Shown here: one piece after another, positions 39,038 through 48,454 of the stretch | Position numbering within the stretch: position 1 is the stretch's first letter | Layout of the letters: the number at the start of each line of letters is the position of its first letter | Assembly (NCBI RefSeq): GCF_021173675.1 | Contig: NZ_JAIHON010000005.1 | Location: forward strand, 682,001 to 746,000 | Direction of reading: 5' to 3' | DNA: 64,000 nt | Origin: Streptomyces lincolnensis | GTDB taxonomy: Bacteria > Actinomycetota > Actinomycetes > Streptomycetales > Streptomycetaceae | Notes under the pieces: model-generated | What the model was told of the DNA's origin: nothing | Databases searched by the model: none | The model's input: only the letters and a program-made list of their open reading frames with translations | Translations under genes and position numbers: made by a program

Positions 39038-40516
39038 GTGACACACCCGCCGAAAAGCAGCGCGGCGCCACCTGCGGGTGCCGTCGTGCCCACGATGCCG
39101 TCGATCCCGCCGCCACAGCCCCCGCGGGCCGTGGTGGTCCCGCAGGGAAACTCCGCGCCACCCGTCGCCCCCGGCCCGCCGGAGCCCCGGCGGCGCACCG
39201 CTTTCGCGGAGGGCGTCGACCAGCTGCGCGCGGCGGCCACCACGGAACCGGGCCGGCTGCGGATCATCGGCGCCGTGCTCGCCCTGCTCGTCGTCGCGTT
39301 CGGCGCCGTCACCGCCTGGCAGACCACCGAGCGGTCGGCCGCGGCCGACGACGTCCTGAACAACAGCCAGCCGCTCAGCTCCGCCGCGGCCGACATCTAC
39401 CGCGCGCTCGCCGACGCCAACACCGCCGCCTCCAGCGGCTTCCTGGCGGGCGGTCAGGAGACCCCCGCCTCCCGCGAGCGGTACGAGAAGGACATCGACA
39501 CCGCCTCCGCCGGTCTGATCAAGGCCGCCGCGAACTCCGACCCCGACTCCTCGGCGGCCCGGACGGTGTCCCGGCTCAACCAGCTGCTGCCGGAGTACAA
39601 GGGCCTGGTCGAGCGGGCCCGGACGTACAACCGCCAGGGCTACCCGGTGGGCGGCGCCTATCTGCGCTACGCCAACGCCAAGATGCAGGAGCAGATGCTC
39701 CCGGAGGCCGAGAACCTCTACAAGAGCGAGAACCAGCGGCTGCGCTCCGACTACGGGGACGCCACCCCGTACCCCTGGGCGGCGATCGGTCTCGGCGTCC
39801 TCGCGCTCGGCGCTCTGGCCTGGGCGCAGCAGCGCAACTACCGGCGCACCAACCGGGTGCTGAACCACGGTCTGGTCGCCGCCACGGCCACCACCACGGT
39901 GGTCCTGCTGTGGATGGTCGTCGGCCACAGCGTCGCGCGCGCGGACCTCAACGCGTCCTACGACCACGGCGTCCGCTCGCTGAACGTGCTGCACGACGCC
40001 CGGATCGCCTCCCTGAAGGCCCGCGGCAACGAGAACCTGACCCTGGTCGCCCGCGGCGCCGAGACGATCACGGTGAAGGAGCGAGGCGTGGAGACGACCC
40101 ACGACTCCTACGACTACGACTTCGGCAAGGACATCGACGCCCTCGGCAAGGGCCTCACCAAGGCCCGGGAGCTCGCCGACGACGCCGCCGGCGAGAAGCC
40201 CGTCACCGCGGCCGTGGGCAACATGACGGAGTGGAAGAAGCGCCACACCGAGGCGCGCAAGGCGGACGACAACGGCAACTACGAGGACGCGCTGAACCGC
40301 GTGATCGGCGCCAAGGGCGCGACCGGCGAGTGCTTCGACAGCGTCGACGCCAATCTCGTGCGGGCGATCGACCACGAGACGCGGGAGTTCGAGCAGGCGG
40401 CCGGTGACGGTCTGGGCGCGATGACCGGGCTGCCGGTGGGCGCGGCCGTCCTCGCGGTCCTGGGCGCGGCCGGCGCGGTGCTGGGCATCGGCCGCAGGCT
40501 GTCGGAGTACCGGTGA
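39038..40516 (+). CDS. glnX: Polytopic membrane protein of the PknG pathway, GlnX-like
   Basis: A 492-residue membrane protein. A cytoplasmic Pro-rich N-terminus (1-70) leads to membrane helices at about 75-97, 247-265, 280-303 and 460-485, with two large extracytoplasmic helical loops. In mycobacteria and corynebacteria GlnX passes an amino-acid signal from the binding protein GlnH to the kinase PknG inside. Here glnX, glnH and pknG occur in that order, supporting the assignment. The GTG has GGGGGAGGT upstream. Its stop overlaps a GTG of the next frame. Confidence 0.8.
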   Translation: MTHPPKSSAAPPAGAVVPTMPSIPPPQPPRAVVVPQGNSAPPVAPGPPEPRRRTAFAEGVDQLRAAATTEPGRLRIIGAVLALLVVAFGAVTAWQTTERSAAADDVLNNSQPLSSAAADIYRALADANTAASSGFLAGGQETPASRERYEKDIDTASAGLIKAAANSDPDSSAARTVSRLNQLLPEYKGLVERARTYNRQGYPVGGAYLRYANAKMQEQMLPEAENLYKSENQRLRSDYGDATPYPWAAIGLGVLALGALAWAQQRNYRRTNRVLNHGLVAATATTTVVLLWMVVGHSVARADLNASYDHGVRSLNVLHDARIASLKARGNENLTLVARGAETITVKERGVETTHDSYDYDFGKDIDALGKGLTKARELADDAAGEKPVTAAVGNMTEWKKRHTEARKADDNGNYEDALNRVIGAKGATGECFDSVDANLVRAIDHETREFEQAAGDGLGAMTGLPVGAAVLAVLGAAGAVLGIGRRLSEYR

Positions 40517-40530
40517 AAGGGGGCGTGACG

Positions 40531-41589
40531 ATGTGGGTTCGACGCGTGCGGGCCGGCCTGAGGGGCTGGGGCGGGGTGGGCGCCATGGCGGCCGTCTGCG
40601 CTCTCGCGGTGGCCTTCGCGCTGCTGCTGCCGCAGACCCAGTCCGGCGGCTCGGGGAAGGCGGGCGGGGTCCCGGAACTCGCCCACGCCACCCAGGCGAG
40701 GGCCGAGGGGGGCTGCTCCACTCCGGCGATGGAGAAGGCCCCGGAGAAGTACACGCTGTCCCCGTCGGGCGCGGACGGCTCCACGATCGCCGCGATCAAG
40801 GCCCGCCAGGGCGAGAAGCGCAAGCTGGTCGTCGGCGTCGACCAGAACAGCTACCGCTGGGGCTACCGCAACCCCAACAGCGGCGGCAGCGGCGACCTGG
40901 AGGGCTTCGACATCGACCTGGTCCACCGGATCGCCAAGGACATCCTCGGCGACGAGAACGCGGTCCAGTTCAAGGCCATACCCACCAACCAGCGCATCCC
41001 GGCGATCAAGGACGGCCGTGTCGACATGGTCATCCGCACCATGACGATCAACTGCGACCGGCTGGCCCAGGTCGCTTTCTCCGCGCCCTACTTCAAGACC
41101 GGCCAGCAGGTGCTGGCGCCCAAGTCCTCGACGATCGAGGGCTACGACGACTCGCTCGCGAACAAGAAGGTCTGCACCGCGACGGGCTCCACCGCCAACA
41201 CCAAGCTGACCGGCGACCAGAAGGCGGGCGACCTGCCCGGCTCCGTGGACCTGAGGACCACCGTGCCCAACCAACTCGACTGCCTGGTGCGGTTGCAGCT
41301 CGGCGAGGTCGACGCGGTGGTCACCGACGGCGCGCTCGCCGCGAGCCAGGCCGCGCAGGACCCGACGGTCGAGCTGAAGGGCGCCGCGTTCACCACCGAG
41401 TACTACGGCGTGGCGATGAAGAAGGACGCGGACGATCTGGTACGCCGGGTCAACCAGATCCTGGTGGACTACCGCGCGGACAAGGCCGACGGCTGGCAGG
41501 CGTCGTACGACAGGTGGCTGTCGGCCACACTGCGCGGTGGCTCCTCGAAGTCGGAGCCGCCGGCCCCGCAGTACCTGCGCACGAACTGA
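40531..41589 (+). CDS. glnH: Amino-acid-binding protein of the PknG pathway, GlnH-like
   Basis: A 352-residue family 3 solute-binding protein (LVVGVDQNSYRWGYRN, LEGFDIDLVHRIAKDILG, AIPTNQRIPAIKDGRVDMVIRTMTI). In related bacteria GlnH binds Asp/Glu/Gln and signals through GlnX to PknG. No transporter permease or ATPase is present, in line with sensing. The N-terminus has one hydrophobic helix (about 12-37) without a proper lipobox, so membrane anchoring by a helix is likely. I chose ATG 40531, 7 nt after AAAGGGGG; GTG 40513 overlaps the glnX stop. Confidence 0.82.
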   Translation: MWVRRVRAGLRGWGGVGAMAAVCALAVAFALLLPQTQSGGSGKAGGVPELAHATQARAEGGCSTPAMEKAPEKYTLSPSGADGSTIAAIKARQGEKRKLVVGVDQNSYRWGYRNPNSGGSGDLEGFDIDLVHRIAKDILGDENAVQFKAIPTNQRIPAIKDGRVDMVIRTMTINCDRLAQVAFSAPYFKTGQQVLAPKSSTIEGYDDSLANKKVCTATGSTANTKLTGDQKAGDLPGSVDLRTTVPNQLDCLVRLQLGEVDAVVTDGALAASQAAQDPTVELKGAAFTTEYYGVAMKKDADDLVRRVNQILVDYRADKADGWQASYDRWLSATLRGGSSKSEPPAPQYLRTN

Positions 41590-41637
41590 CGGGCACGCGA
41601 CCGAACTACGGACACTCAACGCAGCGAGAGGTGATCG

Positions 41638-42972
41638 ATGGGCGTCACGGACCCCGCCGGGCCGGTGATGGACCGGGACGAGGTGGACCGTGCGCTGGCG
41701 CGGCTCGGCGCGGAGCACGAGGCGATCGAGACCTCCCTGCTCGCGCTCCAGGACCACGCGGGCCGCAGACTCCTGGAGGGCGCCGACCTCACCGGCGTCA
41801 CCAAGGAGCGCTGGACCTCCGCGGAGGCCGCGATCACCCTGCTGTGGACGTACTTCGACGCCTACGCGGACGCGCTGCGCTCGGCCCGCGAGATCCGCGC
41901 CCGGCGCCGCTGGTCCAGCCGCGAGGACCTGGTGGAGCTGACCGAGCTGCTGCGCGGCGACTCCGTCACGGTCGCCGGTTCCGCCACCGCGACGGCCAAC
42001 GCGCCCACCCTGCACGGCGGTTCGGGCAAGCTCAGTGAGCGGTTCTCGCTGGTCACGCTCGTGGACCGGATGAACGAGCTGTACGCGGGCTCGCTGGACA
42101 TGGTGGTCGCCGCCGACGCGGTGTGGTCGGCGCTGCCCGCCCGGATCGATTTACTCTCCGCGGAACTGCAGCGCACCCGCAAGCTCGCCCACTCGGTCGG
42201 CGTCCGTCCCGGCGAGCACCCGGCGGGCGACGACCTGGAGCGCATCACCCGCACCCTGACGTCCCTGCGCGAGCAGGTGATCTCCGACCCGCTGGCGTTC
42301 TGGGTGCCCACGCAGGGCAGTTCGGCCCCGGGCGGCGGCCGGCCCGACACCACGGTCTACGACCGCCAGGCGCGCGCCCTGGAGGACGTCCGCCGGGAGA
42401 TCGACGCCGTGCTGACCGTCCGGCAGGACGCGGAGGCCCGGCTGGTGAAGCTGCGGGACGTGCTCTCGCGCGCGGACCGCACGCTCGCCGAGGCCCGCAC
42501 CGCGCGCGGCGAGGTGCTGGCGAAGATCGCGGCGACCGAGGTCCCGGTGGTCAGCGGCCCGCCGACCGCGCTCCAGGAGCAGCTGGCGACGGCCGCGGAG
42601 TACCGCAGACACGCCCAGTGGCACCGCCTGTCCCCGCTCCTGGAGTCCCTGGAGCAGAAGGCGGAGGACGAACTGCTGCGCGCCCGCGAGTCGTTGACCG
42701 CGGTCACCGCGCCTCTGGCGGTCCGCGCCGAACTGCGCGGCCGCCTCGACGCGTACAAGGCGAAGGTCTCCCGGCACGGCCTCGCGGAGGACTCGCTCCT
42801 GGTGGAGCGGTACGACGCGGCGCGCCGCATGCTGTGGAGCGCGCCCTGCGACCTGCGCGTCGCCGAACAGGCCGTGCTGCGCTACCAGCACGCGGCCGCC
42901 GAACTGCTGCGCGCCCCGCGGGTGCCGGAGCAGGACGGATCCGAGGAAGGCAGGGGGGAGACGTACTCATGA
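41638..42972 (+). CDS. Coiled-coil protein of the PknG operon, unknown function
   Basis: A 444-residue soluble protein, mostly helical with long heptad-like stretches (about 220-330: DVRREIDAVLTVRQDAEARLVKLRDVL; 370-440). No signal peptide, membrane helix or known domain was recognised. The start has GAGAGG upstream and the stop overlaps pknG (ATGA), so it is co-translated with the kinase and may be a scaffold or substrate. Confidence 0.8.
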   Translation: MGVTDPAGPVMDRDEVDRALARLGAEHEAIETSLLALQDHAGRRLLEGADLTGVTKERWTSAEAAITLLWTYFDAYADALRSAREIRARRRWSSREDLVELTELLRGDSVTVAGSATATANAPTLHGGSGKLSERFSLVTLVDRMNELYAGSLDMVVAADAVWSALPARIDLLSAELQRTRKLAHSVGVRPGEHPAGDDLERITRTLTSLREQVISDPLAFWVPTQGSSAPGGGRPDTTVYDRQARALEDVRREIDAVLTVRQDAEARLVKLRDVLSRADRTLAEARTARGEVLAKIAATEVPVVSGPPTALQEQLATAAEYRRHAQWHRLSPLLESLEQKAEDELLRARESLTAVTAPLAVRAELRGRLDAYKAKVSRHGLAEDSLLVERYDAARRMLWSAPCDLRVAEQAVLRYQHAAAELLRAPRVPEQDGSEEGRGETYS

Positions 42973-45602
42973 GCGAGACACCGCGGACCTGTCAGCGGCC
43001 CGACTGCGACGGTGCCTACGAGGACGTGGGCGGCGGCGAGCTGTACTGCGACACCTGTGGTCTGGCGCCGGTGGTCTCGCCGACCGGCATGGTCGGCTCG
43101 CCGCCGACGGGCATCACCGGCGGCGGCCGCGGCTCCCGGGGCTCCGGCAGCGGCAGTTCGCGCTCCAGCGGCCGCGCCAGCTCGCGTACGTCGTCCCAGT
43201 CCTCGAAGTCCCGGCGCTCGGTGTCGGGACGCCTGTCGCGGTCCCTGTCCGGCAAGTCCACGAGCCGTTCGGTGTCGGTGAAGAGCTCCGGCTCCAGCGC
43301 CGGCTCCTCCGGGCGCGGGCGGCTGGGCGCTGGCCTGGTCGAGGTGCCGGGGGTGCCGCGGCCCGACCCGCGCGCGATGGTGCTGGACAACCCGGAGGTG
43401 CCCGAACGCAAGCGATTCTGCTCGCGCTCGGACTGCGCGGCCCCGGTGGGGCGGGCACGCGGCGAGCGGCCCGGCCGCACCGAGGGATTCTGCACCAAGT
43501 GCGGTCATCCGTACTCCTTCGTCCCGAAGCTGAAGGCCGGCGACGTGGTGCACGGCCAGTACGAGGTGGTGGGCTGTCTGGCGCACGGCGGGCTGGGCTG
43601 GATCTACCTCGCCGTGGACCGCGCGGTCTCCGACCGCTGGGTGGTCCTCAAGGGCCTGCTGGACACCGGCGACCAGGACGCGATGGCCGCCGCGATCTCC
43701 GAGCGGCGCTTCCTCGCGGAGATCGAGCACGCCAACATCGTGCGGATCTACAACTTCGTGGAGCACCTCGACCAGCGCACCGGCTCGCTGGACGGGTACA
43801 TCGTCATGGAGTACGTCGGCGGCAAGTCCCTCAAGGAGATCGCCAACGCCCGCCGCGGCACGGAGGGCCGGCGGGATCCGCTGCCGGTGGAGCAGGCCTG
43901 CGCGTACGGCATCGAAGCCCTTGAGGCGCTCGGTCATCTGCACAGCCGCAATCTGCTGTACTGCGACTTCAAGGTCGACAACGCGATCCAGACCGAGGAC
44001 CAGCTCAAGCTGATCGACATGGGCGCGGTGCGCAGGATGGACGACGAGGAGTCGGCCATCTACGGCACGGTCGGCTACCAGGCGCCCGAGGTCGCCGAGG
44101 TCGGACCGTCGGTGGCCAGCGACCTCTACACGGTCGGGCGCACGCTCGCCGTCCTGACCTTCGACTTCCAGGGCTACACGAACGTCTTCGTGGACTCCCT
44201 GCCCGACCCCGACCACATCGAGGTCTTCCGCCGGTACGAGTCCTTCTACCGGCTCCTGGTCCGCGCCACCGATCCCGACCCGGCCCGCCGGTTCGCCTCC
44301 GCCCAGGAGATGGCCGAGCAGCTCACCGGCGTGCTGCGCGAGGTCGTCTCGCTCCAGACGGGCCGCGCCCGCCCGGCCCTGTCCACGCTGTTCGGTCCGG
44401 AAGTCCGCGTCACGGACACGGAGTTGTTCCCCCGGCTGGACGGGGAGGTCTCGCGGCTGGGAGCCCGCCTCGCGCAGCCGGGCCGGCGCGGTCGCAAGGC
44501 ATCCGCCGCGGCCCCGGTCGGGGCCCTCCCGCTGCCCGCAGCCCCCTCGCCCGCCGGCACCCTCCCGCCGCCCGCTCCCGGCGCTCCCGCCGGGCCCCTT
44601 TCCTCCGGCCCCGGCGGGACCGGGCGGCCGGAGGGCGAGGCCCCGATCACGCCGGGGATCGTCAAGCCCGCCGACGCCTCCGCCGCGGCCCTCGCGCTGC
44701 CCGTCCCGCACGTCGACCCCTCCGACCCGAACGCGGGTTTCCTGGCGGGCCTGATGGCGACCGCGGCGGCGGAGCTGCTGGGGGCGCTGTCGGCGGCACC
44801 GGCGCCGTCGACCGAGACCCGGCTGCGGCAGATCCGGGCGTGGCTGGAGAACGGCGAGGCGCGGACCGCGCACGAGTCCCTGCTGCGGCTGGAGGGCGAA
44901 CGGCCCGACGACTGGCGGGTGGTCTGGTACCGGGGCGTGGCCGCCCTGGTCACCGGCGACCACGAGGCCGGCGCGCTCGCCTTCGACGCGATCTACGACG
45001 CCTTCCCCGGCGAGATGGCCCCCAAGCTGGCCCTCGGCCTGTGCGCGGAGGTGCTGGGCCAGCTGGACAACGCCGCCGAGTACTACCGCCTGGTCTGGTC
45101 GACCGACCCGAGTTATGTGAGCGCCGCCTTCGGCCTGGCCCGCGTCCAGCTGGCCGCCGGGGACCGCCGCGGTGCCGTACGGACACTGGAGTCGGTGCCG
45201 GAGTCGTCCATCCACTACACGGCCGCGCGCGTGGCGGCCGTACGGGCACGGCTCCGGCAGCGCACCGCGCTCGCTTCCGACGTACCCTTCCTGGACGATC
45301 TGACGGCCGCCGCCGGTCAGATCGAGGCCCTTCAGGCATACGGTCTGGATCCGGCCCGGCGTGAGCAGTTGTCCGCGGAAGTGCTCGGCTGCGCGCTGGA
45401 CTGGATACTCTCCGGTGGCCGGGATTCCGTCCCGCCCGCCGCCGGGGGACGGAAGCTGCTCGGCAGCGGACTGGACGAACGGGGCCTGCGCTTCGGCCTG
45501 GAGCGTTCGTACCGCACGCTGGCCCGGCTGGCGTCGGGCGGCGAGGAGAGGATCGACCTGGTGGAACGAGCCAATCGTTACCGCCCCCGGACATGGGTGT
45601 AG
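42969..45602 (+). CDS. pknG: Serine/threonine protein kinase PknG with extra N-terminal zinc ribbon
   Basis: An 877-residue soluble kinase, longer than the roughly 750 of mycobacterial PknG. Order: zinc ribbon (Cys8, Cys13, Cys27, Cys30); Ser/Arg-rich low-complexity linker (about 45-120); rubredoxin-like CSRSDC...FCTKCGHPYSFVPKL (about 147-187); kinase about 195-460 with GCLAHGGLGWIYLAVD, the catalytic CDFKVDN (near 331, non-RD) and DMG in place of DFG; Ala/Pro linker; TPR-like domain from about 620. In actinobacteria PknG phosphorylates the FHA protein OdhI/GarA to adjust 2-oxoglutarate and glutamate metabolism. Whether the FHA protein encoded downstream is its substrate here is inference. 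Confidence 0.95.
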   Translation: MSETPRTCQRPDCDGAYEDVGGGELYCDTCGLAPVVSPTGMVGSPPTGITGGGRGSRGSGSGSSRSSGRASSRTSSQSSKSRRSVSGRLSRSLSGKSTSRSVSVKSSGSSAGSSGRGRLGAGLVEVPGVPRPDPRAMVLDNPEVPERKRFCSRSDCAAPVGRARGERPGRTEGFCTKCGHPYSFVPKLKAGDVVHGQYEVVGCLAHGGLGWIYLAVDRAVSDRWVVLKGLLDTGDQDAMAAAISERRFLAEIEHANIVRIYNFVEHLDQRTGSLDGYIVMEYVGGKSLKEIANARRGTEGRRDPLPVEQACAYGIEALEALGHLHSRNLLYCDFKVDNAIQTEDQLKLIDMGAVRRMDDEESAIYGTVGYQAPEVAEVGPSVASDLYTVGRTLAVLTFDFQGYTNVFVDSLPDPDHIEVFRRYESFYRLLVRATDPDPARRFASAQEMAEQLTGVLREVVSLQTGRARPALSTLFGPEVRVTDTELFPRLDGEVSRLGARLAQPGRRGRKASAAAPVGALPLPAAPSPAGTLPPPAPGAPAGPLSSGPGGTGRPEGEAPITPGIVKPADASAAALALPVPHVDPSDPNAGFLAGLMATAAAELLGALSAAPAPSTETRLRQIRAWLENGEARTAHESLLRLEGERPDDWRVVWYRGVAALVTGDHEAGALAFDAIYDAFPGEMAPKLALGLCAEVLGQLDNAAEYYRLVWSTDPSYVSAAFGLARVQLAAGDRRGAVRTLESVPESSIHYTAARVAAVRARLRQRTALASDVPFLDDLTAAAGQIEALQAYGLDPARREQLSAEVLGCALDWILSGGRDSVPPAAGGRKLLGSGLDERGLRFGLERSYRTLARLASGGEERIDLVERANRYRPRTWV

Positions 45603-45605
45603 TTG

Positions 45606-46949
45606 ATGTCGCAGATGCCCCAGCAGACCGCCCTGTCGAGGTGTCCGAGCTGCGAGGAGCCGCTCGAGTCGGGTGACCGTTTCTGCGGTGCGTGCGGATA
45701 CGACCTGTCCGTCGTGCCCGCCCGGCCGGACGACCACCCGACCGTCGCCCTGAACGGCAGCCTGCCGCCGGACGGCGCCGCAGGTCCGGCCTGGCAGGCC
45801 GGGTCCGGGCCGGGCACCGGCCCGGCGGGTCCCGGCCCGCTGCCGGCGGAGTTCGGCGGCGCCGCCCCGGGCGGTCACGAGCCGCCCGCGCCGGGACCGC
45901 AGCCCCCGCTCACCGGCTCCCCCCTGTCCCCGGCCACAGGCGTGCGCTTCGACCGGCCGCCGCAGCCCGACGAGTACCCGCTCCAGGCGCCGGACCCGCG
46001 GGTGGCCGCCGAGCTCACCACCCCGCCCGAGGGCACCACCGTGTGCGTGGCCTGCCGCGCGGGCCGGGTGGACCACGACGGCTACTGCGAGAACTGCGGG
46101 CACGCCCAGCCCCGGGAACGGGACCACATGGAGCAGGAATGCGGCGCGATCGCCGCCGTCAGCGACCGCGGTCTGCGCCACCACCGCAACGAGGACTCCT
46201 TCGCCCTCGGCAACGCCGTGCTGCCCGACGGCTCGCCCGCCGCCCTGGCGGTCGTCTGTGACGGCGTCTCCTCCGCCACCCGCCCCGACGACGCCTCCCT
46301 GGCCGCCTCCCGCGCGGCGGGCGAGGCGCTGCTCGCCGCGCTCCCCCAGGGCACGCACCCGCAGCAGGCGATGCACGACGCGATCGTCGCCGCCTCCCAC
46401 GCGGTCAACGCCCTGGCCGCCGAGCCCGCCACGGCCCGTGAGCACGCCCCGCACCAGAACGCCCCCGCCTGCACCCTGGTCGCCGCGGTGGTCACCTCCG
46501 GTCTGCTGGTCGTCGGCTGGGTCGGCGACAGCCGCGCCTACTGGGTCCCGGTGGACCGCAGCGGCCCGCCGGCCCGCCTCACCGAGGACGACTCCTGGGC
46601 CGCGCAGATGGTCGCCGCGGGCCTGATGAACGAGGCGGAGGCCTACGCCGACGAGCGCGCCCACGCGATCACCGGCTGGCTCGGCGCGGACGCCTACGAA
46701 CTGGAGCCGCACACCGCGTCCTTCAAGCCGGACCGGCCCGGTGTGGTGGTGGTGTGCACCGACGGCCTGTGGAACTACGCCGAGGCCGCCGAGGAGATGG
46801 CCCAGGTCGTGCCGCTGGACGCCGCCGCGCGCCCCCTGCACAGCGCCCGCGTGCTGGTCGGCCACGCCCTGGACGGCGGGGGCCACGACAACGTAACAGT
46901 GGCCCTCCTGCCGTTCCCGGCACCTCCTCAGGGGGCAGGATCGGCCTGA
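45606..46949 (+). CDS. PP2C-family protein phosphatase with N-terminal zinc ribbons
   Basis: A 447-residue protein. Two zinc ribbons (CPSCEEPLESGDRFCGACG at 12-30; CVACRAGRVDHDGYCENCG near 142-160) flank a Pro/Gly linker. The PP2C domain fills about 180-440 with metal-binding motifs RHHRNEDSF, VVCDGVSS, GWVGDSRAYW, TDGLWNY and GGHDNVTV. It should remove phosphates from Ser/Thr and probably reverses PknG; that pairing is inferred from adjacency (3 nt after pknG). The ATG follows the pknG stop directly and has no good ribosome site, suggesting coupled translation. Confidence 0.92.
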   Translation: MSQMPQQTALSRCPSCEEPLESGDRFCGACGYDLSVVPARPDDHPTVALNGSLPPDGAAGPAWQAGSGPGTGPAGPGPLPAEFGGAAPGGHEPPAPGPQPPLTGSPLSPATGVRFDRPPQPDEYPLQAPDPRVAAELTTPPEGTTVCVACRAGRVDHDGYCENCGHAQPRERDHMEQECGAIAAVSDRGLRHHRNEDSFALGNAVLPDGSPAALAVVCDGVSSATRPDDASLAASRAAGEALLAALPQGTHPQQAMHDAIVAASHAVNALAAEPATAREHAPHQNAPACTLVAAVVTSGLLVVGWVGDSRAYWVPVDRSGPPARLTEDDSWAAQMVAAGLMNEAEAYADERAHAITGWLGADAYELEPHTASFKPDRPGVVVVCTDGLWNYAEAAEEMAQVVPLDAAARPLHSARVLVGHALDGGGHDNVTVALLPFPAPPQGAGSA

Positions 46950-47047
46950 GGCCGCTTACGGGGGAGCCTCGACGGACCGGAGGGGACCGGTCCGATCACA
47001 GTCGTCGCCTTGCCATGGCGAGGTCTACGAGGGGGATTTGAGTAGGT

Positions 47048-48394
47048 ATGGCCAATTTCTCGAAATCGAGCGTGCCGCAGTTCTCGGTCGACGTGTACCA
47101 GAACGAGTACCTGCCGGAGGGGGGCCGCGAGGTCAACGCCATCGTCACGGTGACCGCCACCGGCGGCGGCACCATCGGCAGCGCGGTGGCGGCCCCGCAT
47201 CTCTACGCTCCGGGCCAGGGCCCGGACGCGGCGGTGGCGATCATGGTCGACTGTTCGGGCTCGATGGACTACCCGCCGACCAAGATGCGCAACGCCCGGG
47301 ACGCCACGGCCGCCGCCATCGACACCCTGCGCGACGGTGTGCACTTCGCGGTGATCGACGGCACCCACGTGGCCAGGGAGGTCTATCCGGGCGGCGGGCG
47401 CCTCGCCGTGGCCGACGCCACCACCCGCGGCCAGGCCAAACAGGCCCTGCGCAAGCTCAGCGCGGGCGGCGGCACGGCCATCGGCACCTGGCTGCGTCTG
47501 GCCGACCGGCTGCTGTCCTCCGCGGACGTCGCCATACGCCACGGCATCCTGCTCACCGACGGCCGCAACGAGCACGAGTCGCCCGAGGACCTGAAGGCCT
47601 CCCTGGACGCCTGCGCCGGCCGGTTCACCTGTGACGCGCGGGGCGTGGGCACCGACTGGGAAGTGAAAGAAGTCACAGGGATCGCCTCGGCGCTGCTCGG
47701 CACCGCCGACATCGTCGCCGACCCGGCCGCCCTCGCCGCCGACTTCACGCAGATGATGGAGACGGCGATGGGCAAGGAGGTCGCGGACGTCGCCCTCAGG
47801 CTGTGGACGCCGGTGGGCACCACGGTGAAGTTCGTCAAGCAGGTCGCGCCCACCGTCGAGGAGCTCACCGACCGCCGCACCGAGGCCGGCCCCCGCGCCG
47901 GGGACTACCCCACCGGCTCCTGGGGAGACGAGTCCCGTGACTACCACGTCTGCGTGGAGGTACCGGTGGCCAACATCGGCCAGGAGATGCTGGCGGCCCG
48001 GGTCTCGCTGGTCGTCCCGCAGCCTGACGGCACCACGCAGAACCTCGGCGCCCAGGGTCTCGTACGGGCCGTGTGGACCGACGACATGGTCGCCTCGACG
48101 TCGATCAACCCTCAGGTCGCCCACTACACCGGCCAGGCCGAACTGGCACAGGTCATCCAACAAGGGCTGGATCTGCGCAAATCGGGAGACATGGACGGAG
48201 CAACGGCCAAACTGGGCCGTGCCGTTCAGCTCGCGAGTGCCTCCGGGAACGCCGATACTGCGAAACTGCTTGCGAAGGTGGTGGACGTGGTCGATGCCGC
48301 GACAGGTACTGTGCGACTGAAGGCGAAGGTCGAGGAGGCCGACGAGATGACTCTCGAGACCAGGTCCACCAAAACCGTCCGCGTGAAGAAGTGA
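47048..48394 (+). CDS. von Willebrand factor A domain protein
   Basis: A 448-residue cytosolic vWA protein. The metal-ion-dependent adhesion site is intact: DCSGSM (about 77-82), a Thr in GGGTAIGTWL and an Asp in LLTDGRNEHE. The C-terminal half is a beta-rich domain with a helical segment (QAELAQVIQQGLDLRKSGDMDGATAKL) ending TKTVRVKK. vWA domains often scaffold protein complexes. It sits between the PP2C phosphatase and the FHA protein of the pknG operon, which suggests an adaptor role. Confidence 0.9.
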   Translation: MANFSKSSVPQFSVDVYQNEYLPEGGREVNAIVTVTATGGGTIGSAVAAPHLYAPGQGPDAAVAIMVDCSGSMDYPPTKMRNARDATAAAIDTLRDGVHFAVIDGTHVAREVYPGGGRLAVADATTRGQAKQALRKLSAGGGTAIGTWLRLADRLLSSADVAIRHGILLTDGRNEHESPEDLKASLDACAGRFTCDARGVGTDWEVKEVTGIASALLGTADIVADPAALAADFTQMMETAMGKEVADVALRLWTPVGTTVKFVKQVAPTVEELTDRRTEAGPRAGDYPTGSWGDESRDYHVCVEVPVANIGQEMLAARVSLVVPQPDGTTQNLGAQGLVRAVWTDDMVASTSINPQVAHYTGQAELAQVIQQGLDLRKSGDMDGATAKLGRAVQLASASGNADTAKLLAKVVDVVDAATGTVRLKAKVEEADEMTLETRSTKTVRVKK

Positions 48395-48425
48395 CCCGGT
48401 CAGAAGTGACCTGCCACAAGTGACC
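48389..48425 (+). repeat. Three AAGTGACC copies across the vWA stop codon
   Basis: AAGTGACC occurs at 48389, 48404 and 48418 (15 and 14 bp apart). The first copy includes the vWA TGA stop. The array ends 29 bp before the FHA gene. Confidence 0.7.
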
Positions 48426-48454
48426 TAGAAGGAACGAAGGAGGGACGCGCCGAC

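Noticed and set aside
42882..46886. A 1334-codon minus-strand frame.
   Set aside because: It is the antisense shadow of pknG and the PP2C gene, with composition unlike a protein family.
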